Positions 40,797-47,888 of a DNA stretch of 64,000 bases are shown piece after piece. Every line of letters starts with the position of its first letter. Position 1 is the stretch's first letter. The DNA comes from DATKWD01 sp963704815 (lineage in GTDB: Bacteria > Actinomycetota > Acidimicrobiia > Acidimicrobiales > Salinilacustritrichaceae). The notes below the pieces were generated by a model. It was not told the origin of the DNA and made no database searches. It saw only the letters and a program-made list of their open reading frames with translations. The DNA is taken from assembly GCA_963704815.1 (NCBI GenBank), contig CAVPHU010000001.1, forward strand, positions 124,001 to 188,000. The letters run 5' to 3'. A program made the translations under genes and the position numbers.

Positions 40797-41609
40797 CTGG
40801 CCACCCGCCGTCGCCTCGACGCCGAACTCCTGCGGCGGGGCCTGGCCGAGAGTCGGTCCCGCGCCCGCGACCTGATCGAGTCGGGCCGGATCACCGTTGG
40901 TGGTGCGCCGGCGACGAAGCCCGCCCGGCTCGTCGACCCGGCCGAGGCGCTCGAGGTCATCGGCGACCCGCCGCCGTTCGTGAGTCGGGCCGGTGGCAAG
41001 CTGACCGCGGCGCTCGATGCGTTCGGTGTCGACCCCGGCGGCCGTCGAGCAGTCGACGTCGGGGCGTCCACCGGCGGATTCACCGACTGTCTGCTCCAGC
41101 GGGGCGCGACCCACGTCGTGGCGATCGACGTCGGCACCCATCAGCTGCACGAGCGGCTCCGCGCCGACCCGCGGGTCACGTCGATCGAACAGACCGATGT
41201 CCGGTCGGTCGATGCCGGCTCGATCGGGGGGCCGTTCGAGCTCGTCACCGCCGATCTGTCGTTCATCTCGCTCCGGCTCGTCCTGGACGCGCTCCTGAAC
41301 CTCGCCCGTGCCGACGCCGACCTGCTGCTCCTGGTGAAGCCGCAGTTCGAGGCCGGACGGGGCGAGGCCGATCGAGGACGGGGGGTGATCTCGGACCCGG
41401 AAGTGTGGCGCCGGGTCCTCGATGAGGTGGCTGACGCCATCTCGGCCCGCGAAGCCGTCATCATGAACCTCATGGTCTCCGCCGTTCCCGGCGCCCGGGG
41501 CAACATCGAGTTCGTCGCGCACGTACGTCGGGGGGCGCCCGACGCCTCGATCGACGCCGCTCGGCTCGACGCGGTGATCGACGCCGCCACGGCGGCGAGC
41601 GGGAGCTGA
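40797..41609 (+). CDS. tlyA: TlyA rRNA 2'-O-methyltransferase, probable CUG start
   Basis: TlyA methylates the ribose of conserved C residues in 16S and 23S rRNA and sets capreomycin sensitivity. An S4 domain (RRLDAELLRRGLAESRSRAR, residues 4-60) is followed by SRAGGKL, the SAM site DVGASTGGFTDCLLQRGA, and LVKPQFEAG. A GTG at 40980 would delete the entire S4 domain. Upstream in frame there is no ATG, GTG or TTG back into the previous gene. CTG 40797 gives LATRRRLDAEL and 270 residues, matching the family, so a CUG start or a miscalled ATG is likely. Confidence 0.88.
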   Translation: MATRRRLDAELLRRGLAESRSRARDLIESGRITVGGAPATKPARLVDPAEALEVIGDPPPFVSRAGGKLTAALDAFGVDPGGRRAVDVGASTGGFTDCLLQRGATHVVAIDVGTHQLHERLRADPRVTSIEQTDVRSVDAGSIGGPFELVTADLSFISLRLVLDALLNLARADADLLLLVKPQFEAGRGEADRGRGVISDPEVWRRVLDEVADAISAREAVIMNLMVSAVPGARGNIEFVAHVRRGAPDASIDAARLDAVIDAATAASGS

Positions 41610-41611
41610 GC

Positions 41612-42454
41612 ATGGCCGTCGTCGCCGTCTTCGTTCACCACGAGCACGCCGAGGCGCGCGCCCTCGCGCTCGACGCCGTGGCGTGGCTGACCGACCGAGG
41701 TCACGAGGTCCGCGTGCTGGCCGACGACGCAGCAACCATCGGTCGGCCCGATCTGGTCGACTCGCCCGAGGGCATCGTTCGCGGGCTCGACCTCGCCGTG
41801 TCGCTCGGCGGCGACGGCACGATGCTCCGAGCGGTCCGGGTCGTCGGCGCCGAGGCGCCGGTCATCGGCGTCAACCTCGGCCAACTGGGCTACCTGACCG
41901 AGATCGAGCCGACGGGCCTGCACGTCGCCCTCAAGCGGTTCCTCGCCGGCAGCTACGACCTCGAGCAGCGCATGTTGCTCGACGTGGCATCCGACGGCGC
42001 ACTCGAGTCCGATCGGGCCCTCAACGAGGTCGTGATCGAGAAGACGCCCGAGGGGACCACCGTGCGGCTCGGCGTGTGGATCGACGGCAGCTTCTTCGCC
42101 ACCTACGCCGCAGACGGGCTCATCGTGGCCACCCCGACCGGATCGACGGCCTATGCCTTCTCGGCCCGTGGACCGATCGTCTCTCCGACGCATCGGGCGC
42201 TGATGTTGACGCCCGTCTCGCCTCACATGCTGTTCGACCGTACGCTCGTGCTCGACGAAACCGCCGAGATCCGTATCGAGGTCATGGGACCCCATCCGGC
42301 CGCCGTCTCGGTGGACGGCCGCCCGTTGGGCACCTGCGAGCCCGCCGAATCCATCACATGCACCCGCTCCGCTCACTCCGCCCGCCTCGTCACCTTCGGC
42401 GAGCGCGACTTCCTTCGCATCGTGACCTCGAAGTTCGGGCTGGCGCCTCGATGA
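41612..42454 (+). CDS. nadK: NAD kinase
   Basis: Phosphorylates NAD to NADP. Seen: AVSLGGDGTMLRA (GGDG motif), GVNLGQLGYLTE, NEVVIEK, and TPTGSTAYAFSARGPIVSP (NAD site). 280 residues. It follows tlyA by 2 nt and precedes recN by 13 nt, the standard actinobacterial order. Confidence 0.96.
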   Translation: MAVVAVFVHHEHAEARALALDAVAWLTDRGHEVRVLADDAATIGRPDLVDSPEGIVRGLDLAVSLGGDGTMLRAVRVVGAEAPVIGVNLGQLGYLTEIEPTGLHVALKRFLAGSYDLEQRMLLDVASDGALESDRALNEVVIEKTPEGTTVRLGVWIDGSFFATYAADGLIVATPTGSTAYAFSARGPIVSPTHRALMLTPVSPHMLFDRTLVLDETAEIRIEVMGPHPAAVSVDGRPLGTCEPAESITCTRSAHSARLVTFGERDFLRIVTSKFGLAPR

Positions 42455-42467
42455 GCCGAGTCGACCC

Positions 42468-44069
42468 ATGACCGGTGCGCTCATCGAGCTCGCGGTCACC
42501 GATCTCGGCATCATCGACGATCTGCGGTTGGTCTTCGGCCCGGGCATGACGGTGGTGACCGGTGAGACCGGCGCCGGCAAGACCCTCATCGTCGAGGCGA
42601 TCGATCTGCTCGTCGGCGGCCGGGCCGATCCGCATCTCGTCCGCTCCGGTGCCGCAGAAGCGCGGGTCGAGGGCCGGTTCGAGCTCGACGGCGAGGAGGT
42701 CATCCTCGCCCGCGCGATTCCGCGCGACGGTCGCAGCCGCGCCTACCTCGACGGCCGGCTGGCCACGGCGTCGGCCCTCACCGAGGTCGGGGCGCGCCTG
42801 GTCGACCTGCACGGGCAGCACGCCCATCAATCGTTGCTGGCCACGCGGGCCCAGCGGTCGACGCTCGACACCTTCGCCTCGATCGACCTCGGACCCCTGG
42901 CCGCTCTGCGGGCGACCGTGACCGAGCTCGACCAACAGCTCGCCGAACTGGGCGGCGACGAACGGATGCGAGCGCGCGAGATCGACCTGCTGACCTATCA
43001 GGTCGGCGAGATCGACGAAGCCGAGATCGTCGACGCGGGAGAGGACGAGCGGCTCGACGCCGAGGAAGACCTTCTCGGCGACGCCGTCGCCCACCGGGAA
43101 GGTGCAGCCGGCGCCGTGGCCTCGTTGGTCGACGACGACGGGGCGGCCGACGCGCTGGCCTCGGCCCTTGCGGCCATCGATGGGCGGCCACCGTTCGCTG
43201 CGATCGCCGATCGGCTCCGATCGGTCGTGGCCGAGGTGCGCGATGTCGCGGGTGAGCTCCGTTCCACGGGCGAGACGATCAGCGACGACCCCGCCCGGGT
43301 CAGCGAGGTCCGCCAGCGGCGCCAGGTCCTGCGCGACCTCCAGCGCAAGTACGGCGACGACCTCGCCGCGGTGCTCGCCTTCCGCCAGGAGATCGGCGAG
43401 CGGCTCGACGCATTGACGGGACGCGACGCCAAGGCTGCCGAGCTCGACCAGGCGCGGGCGCGGGCCGTCGAGGAGTTCGCGGCCGAGGCGGCCGCCGTCG
43501 CCGCGCAACGGCGGGCGGCGGCCCCCGACCTCGCAGTGGCGATCGCCACTCGCCTCGCCGATCTGGCCATGGCCGGAGCCGAGGTCGAGATCGAGGTGGG
43601 TGGTGACGACCCCGGCGACCAGGTCGAGATCCTGCTCAGCGCCAACCAGGGTTCGCCCGCGCTGCCGTTGCGCAAGGTCGCGTCCGGCGGCGAGTTGGCC
43701 CGCACGATGCTCGCCATCCGCCTCGTCCTCACCGCCGGTCCACCCGTGCTCGTGTTCGACGAGGTCGACGCCGGCATCGGTGGCGAGGCCGCGACCTCCG
43801 TCGGACGAGCGCTGGCCGAGGTGGCGAGCGACCACCAGGTGCTGGTCGTGACCCACCTTCCGCAGGTCGCGGCCTGGGCCGACCATCACATCCGGGTGGC
43901 CAAGGCGACGAGTGGCGGCGACGCGACGATCTCGACGGCGATGGTCCTCGACCCGGCCGAGCGACGGACCGAGCTGGCCCGGATGTTGTCGGGCCAGCCG
44001 GATTCGGGGATCGCCGTCGACCACGCTGCCGAACTCCTCGAACGCGCCGAACGAGGTGCCGACCGATGA
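42468..44069 (+). CDS. recN: DNA repair ATPase RecN
   Basis: SMC-like protein for double-strand break repair. Walker A VVTGETGAGKTLIVEAI near residue 25, central coiled-coil with the region around residues 150-340, ABC signature VASGGELARTMLAI, Walker B VLVFDEVDAGIGG and VVTHLPQVAAWAD. 533 residues, normal. Coupled to steA by a 4-nt overlap. Confidence 0.95.
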   Translation: MTGALIELAVTDLGIIDDLRLVFGPGMTVVTGETGAGKTLIVEAIDLLVGGRADPHLVRSGAAEARVEGRFELDGEEVILARAIPRDGRSRAYLDGRLATASALTEVGARLVDLHGQHAHQSLLATRAQRSTLDTFASIDLGPLAALRATVTELDQQLAELGGDERMRAREIDLLTYQVGEIDEAEIVDAGEDERLDAEEDLLGDAVAHREGAAGAVASLVDDDGAADALASALAAIDGRPPFAAIADRLRSVVAEVRDVAGELRSTGETISDDPARVSEVRQRRQVLRDLQRKYGDDLAAVLAFRQEIGERLDALTGRDAKAAELDQARARAVEEFAAEAAAVAAQRRAAAPDLAVAIATRLADLAMAGAEVEIEVGGDDPGDQVEILLSANQGSPALPLRKVASGGELARTMLAIRLVLTAGPPVLVFDEVDAGIGGEAATSVGRALAEVASDHQVLVVTHLPQVAAWADHHIRVAKATSGGDATISTAMVLDPAERRTELARMLSGQPDSGIAVDHAAELLERAERGADR

Positions 44070-45232
44070 GCGCGATCGACCATGACGAGAGCGCTTCGGA
44101 AGACACCGCATCGGAGCCCGTCCAAGGGCCGGCCCGCCTCGATCGACGGACGAAGCGGCTCGTGTCCCGACTCGAAGCCGGTGACGTCGCGATCATCCAC
44201 CACGAAGATCTCGATCGAGTCGCGGCCGAGACGCTCATCCTCGCTCGGCCCGCGGCGGTCATCAATGCCGCCGAGTGCATCTCGGGTCGCTATCCGAATC
44301 TCGGCCCGCTGCTCGTCTGCGCGGCGGGGATCCCGCTCGTCGACGGCGTCGGTGACGACATCCTCGACGCCATCGACGAGGGCGCCGTGGTCTCGCTGGT
44401 GGACAACGAGGTGCGCTGCGACGGTCGCACGGTGGCCACCGGCAGCCGGCAGAGCATCGCGACGCTCGAGGCCAAGATCGCGTCGGCCAAGGCCACGATG
44501 GGCGCCGAACTCGAGGCGTTCGCCGAGAACACGCTCAATTACCTGCGGCAGGAACAGCATCTGCTGCTCGACGATCCCGACGTGCCGGATGTGAAGACCC
44601 AGTTCGCCGGACGGCACGTCCTGGTGACCGCACGCGGGCCGGACTACAAGGATGATCTCGGGCTGCTTCACCGCTCCGGGTACCTCAAGGAGGTCAGGCC
44701 GGTGTGCATCGCGGTCGATGGCGGTGCCGACGCGCTGCTCGACCTCGGGATCAAACCCGACCTCATCATCGGTGACTTCGACTCGGTCTCCGAGAAGGCG
44801 TTGCGCTGCGGCGCCGAGCTGGTCGTGCACGGGTACCGCGACGGGCGAGCGCCCGGGGCTGCCCGCCTCGACGACCTCGGCCTCGACTACCTGGTCTATG
44901 CGAGCGAGGGAACGAGCGAGGACATCGCCATGCTGCTCGCGTTCGAGGAGGGGGCCGAACTGATCGTGGCCGTGGGCAGCCACTCGTCGATGGTCGAGTT
45001 CCTCGAGAAGGGTCGTCCCGGGATGGCATCGACGTTTCTCGTCCGGTTGAAGGTCGGGCCGATCCTGGTCGATGCCAAGGGTGTCAACCGGCTGTATCAC
45101 CAGACGAGCGTCCGCAAGGGTGACCTGGCGATGGTCGTCGGTGCTGCCATGCTCACGTTCTTCGTCTTCGTGCTCGTGAACGAGCCCCTTCGCCTCACGC
45201 TCCGCATCTATTGGACTGCGCTCACCCAATGA
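44066..45232 (+). CDS. steA: SteA-like cytokinesis protein
   Basis: A 388-residue protein with VINAAECISGRYPNLGPLLV, VARGPDYKDD-type segment (here TARGPDYKDDL), a thiamine-pyrophosphokinase-like fold (CIAVDGGADALLD, LIIGDFDSVSEK) and one C-terminal transmembrane helix (MVVGAAMLTFFVFVLV). This is the SteA architecture; in Corynebacterium SteA and SteB form a membrane complex that controls division. The kinase fold probably has no thiamine role. Followed by steB with an ATGA overlap. Confidence 0.88.
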   Translation: MSAIDHDESASEDTASEPVQGPARLDRRTKRLVSRLEAGDVAIIHHEDLDRVAAETLILARPAAVINAAECISGRYPNLGPLLVCAAGIPLVDGVGDDILDAIDEGAVVSLVDNEVRCDGRTVATGSRQSIATLEAKIASAKATMGAELEAFAENTLNYLRQEQHLLLDDPDVPDVKTQFAGRHVLVTARGPDYKDDLGLLHRSGYLKEVRPVCIAVDGGADALLDLGIKPDLIIGDFDSVSEKALRCGAELVVHGYRDGRAPGAARLDDLGLDYLVYASEGTSEDIAMLLAFEEGAELIVAVGSHSSMVEFLEKGRPGMASTFLVRLKVGPILVDAKGVNRLYHQTSVRKGDLAMVVGAAMLTFFVFVLVNEPLRLTLRIYWTALTQ

Positions 45233-46305
45233 TCAACTTCCGCTACCACGTCGTCTCGATCACCGCGGTCTTTCTCGCGCTCGCGCTCGGCCTGACCCTC
45301 GGGTCGACCTTCCTCGATCGGGCGACGGTGAACTCGCTCAGTGGGCAACTCGAGTCGCTCGAGCGCGACCTCGACGCGAGCGGGCAGCAGATCTCGGACC
45401 TCGAGGCCCAGGTCGCCGAGCAGGAGGAGGCTGCCGCCCTGTTCGCCGAACAGGGCGTGGGCCCGCTGCTCGACAGTGAGTTGGCCGACGTCCCCCTCAT
45501 CGTCGTCGTGCCGCAGGGCACCGATGAGGCGCTGGTCGACCGCACGTTGTCGACCCTGGCAGCCTCGGGCGCCGAGATCCCCGGCACCTGGACCGCAACC
45601 GAACGCTTCGCCCTCGACGACGAGGCCGAGCGCCGCGATCTCGCCAACGTGCTCGGAATGGAGACCGATCTCGAGGGTGCACTCCGCCGGACGGCGTCGC
45701 AGCGCCTGGCCACCGTGTTCCTCGACCGCATGGAGCCGGTGGTCGCCCTCGGCGCGGAACCCACCGCCACCACCACGGCCGCTCCCAGCACCGACACCAC
45801 CGAGGTCGGCGCACCGCCCGAGGGTGAGATCCCGGTCGACACGCTCGAGGTGGCCGATCCGCTCCTGCTCGGCGATCTGGTGACGGCAGGGTTCCTCGAG
45901 TTCCGCCCGATCGGTGACGACTCGGCCACGGTGACCCTTCCCGCCGACTCGGCCCGACTCGTGATCATCGCCGACACCAACGAGGTGCTCACCCCCGAGC
46001 AGTTCATCCTCCCGATGGTCGAGAACCTGACGATCGACGGCCCGGCATCGGTCGTGGTCGCCACCGGCGTCGATCGAGCCGCCGACGCCGAGTCCCGAGC
46101 CGAGATGCGTGGTGCGATCGTCGACCTGGTCCGAGGCAACCCCCGCCTGAGCGACAGGCTCTCCACCGTCGACAACCTGGAGACCTTCGCCGGTCGCGTC
46201 GCCCTGGTGCTCGCCACCGGTCAGGTGAGCCAGGACCGGATCTCGCACTACGGGACGGCTGACTCGGCGAGTCGATTGCTACCGGCGTCGGACGGACCGA
46301 CATGA
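45229..46305 (+). CDS. steB: SteB/MctB family protein
   Basis: A 358-residue protein opening MINFRYHVVSITAVFLALAL, the diagnostic N-terminal membrane helix of the family. A coiled coil follows (residues 30-75), then alternating extracytoplasmic domains with a Thr/Ala/Pro linker (residues 175-200). Homologues are SteB of corynebacteria and MctB (Rv1698) of M. tuberculosis, the latter linked to copper resistance. ATG 45229 is chosen over TTG 45211 because it begins the conserved segment and overlaps the steA stop. Confidence 0.88.
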   Translation: MINFRYHVVSITAVFLALALGLTLGSTFLDRATVNSLSGQLESLERDLDASGQQISDLEAQVAEQEEAAALFAEQGVGPLLDSELADVPLIVVVPQGTDEALVDRTLSTLAASGAEIPGTWTATERFALDDEAERRDLANVLGMETDLEGALRRTASQRLATVFLDRMEPVVALGAEPTATTTAAPSTDTTEVGAPPEGEIPVDTLEVADPLLLGDLVTAGFLEFRPIGDDSATVTLPADSARLVIIADTNEVLTPEQFILPMVENLTIDGPASVVVATGVDRAADAESRAEMRGAIVDLVRGNPRLSDRLSTVDNLETFAGRVALVLATGQVSQDRISHYGTADSASRLLPASDGPT

Positions 46306-47888
46306 CCCAGGCGGTCGCACGGGTCGACGGCGGTCTCGCCCGCGACACGGCCGCGATCACCGGGCTCAACCTCCTCTCGCGGATCACGGGGTTCGCCCGG
46401 GTGATCGCCATGGCGGCGGCGCTCGGTGCCACCTCGTTGGGGAACGCCTACCAGTCGGCCAACCTGGTGTCGAACATCCTGTTCGAGCTCCTGGCTGGTG
46501 GCCTGCTGGCTGCGGTGCTGGTTCCCGTCTTCGTCGAACGGATCGCCGCCGACGATCGGGCGGGCGCCCATGCGCTCGCCGGGGTGTTGCTCGGCCGCAC
46601 CCTCGCTGCGCTCGGCGCCGTCGTCGCGGTCTTGATGATCGCGGCCGACCCGCTGATGCGGCTGCTGACGATCGGCGCGGTCAGCGATCGCGATGCGCAG
46701 ATCGAACTCGGGACCTACCTCCTGTGGTTCTTCCTCCCGCAGGTCCTCCTCTACGCCATCGGTGCGGTCGCCACCGCGCTGCTCCACGCCGATCGGCGCT
46801 TCGTCGCAGCAGCGGTGGCCCCGGTCGCCAACAACCTGGTGGTGATCATCACCATGGTCACGTTCTGGGCGATGCGAGACGGCCGGACCGATCTCGCCCT
46901 GGGCACCAACGACAAACTGGTGCTGGCCCTCGGGACGACGGCCGGCGTGGCGGCCATGACCGCCGTTCCGCTGGTCGCGATCGGTCGCACCGGCGCGCAC
47001 CTGCGCCCCCGTTGGAACGGCTCACCGGTCCCACTGCGACCGCTGGTCGCCAAGGGCTTCTGGGCCGCCGGCCATCTCGGGCTCAACCAGATCATGGTCG
47101 CGGTCACGATCGTGCTCGCTGCGCAGGTCGAGGGTGGCGTCGTCGCCTACCAGGTCGCGTTCACGTTCTTCCTGCTCCCGCACGGGATCCTGGCGAACCC
47201 GGTCTACACCGCGATGTTCCCCCGGTTCGCCGCGGACGTGCAGCGTGACGACCTCGACCGCTTCGCCTCCGACGTCGGACTCGGGCTGCGCATGACCGCG
47301 CTGCTCGTCGTGCCTGCCGGCGGCCTGCTCGTCGCCCTGGCCGGACCGATCCTCAGCCTGGTGCGACTGGGCGGCCTCGACCAAGCCGGCGCCGACCTCG
47401 TGGCCCTCGTGCTGACGAGCTACGCCCTCGGTCTGCTCGGGTACAGCTCGTTCTTCCTGCTCACCCGAGCCTCCTACGCGCTCGACGACGTCCGATCGCC
47501 GACGGTCGTCAACGGCTACGTGACGTTGGTGGCTGTCCCCGTGATGATCGTCGCCTCGGCGGCGGCCAACGGCGACGCGAGCGTGGCCGTCCTCGGCCTG
47601 GTCAACGCAGCTGCCGTGATCGCCGCCTCGACCGGTCTCTACCTGGTGGTGCGCACCAAGGTCCACCGCGTCATGCCCTGCCTCGTGAGCATCGCTCGCG
47701 CGATCGCACTGACCGTCGTCGCCGGTGGCGCCGCGTACCTCGTGGCCTCGTTGATCGGTGATGCCACCCGCATCGACGCAGCGCTGGCCGTGCTGGCCGG
47801 AGGAGCCCTCGGAGCCGTGCTCTACGTGTCGGGTCAGGTGCTGTGGGGTGCCGACGACGTACGGACGGTCCGGAGGTCGGCCGCATGA
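46302..47888 (+). CDS. murJ: MurJ-type lipid II flippase
   Basis: A 528-residue polytopic protein of the MOP superfamily with about 14 hydrophobic segments. N-terminal ITGLNLLSRITGFARVIAMA is the MviN/MurJ signature; FFLPQVLLYAIGAVATALLHA and GHLGLNQIMVAVTIVLAAQV follow. It should flip a lipid-linked glycan precursor, classically lipid II, across the membrane. It is the sixth gene of the tlyA operon and overlaps both neighbours by 4 nt. A second MurJ elsewhere is possible, so its substrate may not be lipid II. Confidence 0.88.
   Translation: MTQAVARVDGGLARDTAAITGLNLLSRITGFARVIAMAAALGATSLGNAYQSANLVSNILFELLAGGLLAAVLVPVFVERIAADDRAGAHALAGVLLGRTLAALGAVVAVLMIAADPLMRLLTIGAVSDRDAQIELGTYLLWFFLPQVLLYAIGAVATALLHADRRFVAAAVAPVANNLVVIITMVTFWAMRDGRTDLALGTNDKLVLALGTTAGVAAMTAVPLVAIGRTGAHLRPRWNGSPVPLRPLVAKGFWAAGHLGLNQIMVAVTIVLAAQVEGGVVAYQVAFTFFLLPHGILANPVYTAMFPRFAADVQRDDLDRFASDVGLGLRMTALLVVPAGGLLVALAGPILSLVRLGGLDQAGADLVALVLTSYALGLLGYSSFFLLTRASYALDDVRSPTVVNGYVTLVAVPVMIVASAAANGDASVAVLGLVNAAAVIAASTGLYLVVRTKVHRVMPCLVSIARAIALTVVAGGAAYLVASLIGDATRIDAALAVLAGGALGAVLYVSGQVLWGADDVRTVRRSAA

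Noticed and set aside
40980..41609. tlyA starting at GTG 40980
   Set aside because: It would remove the entire S4 domain, which is clearly encoded upstream in the same frame.
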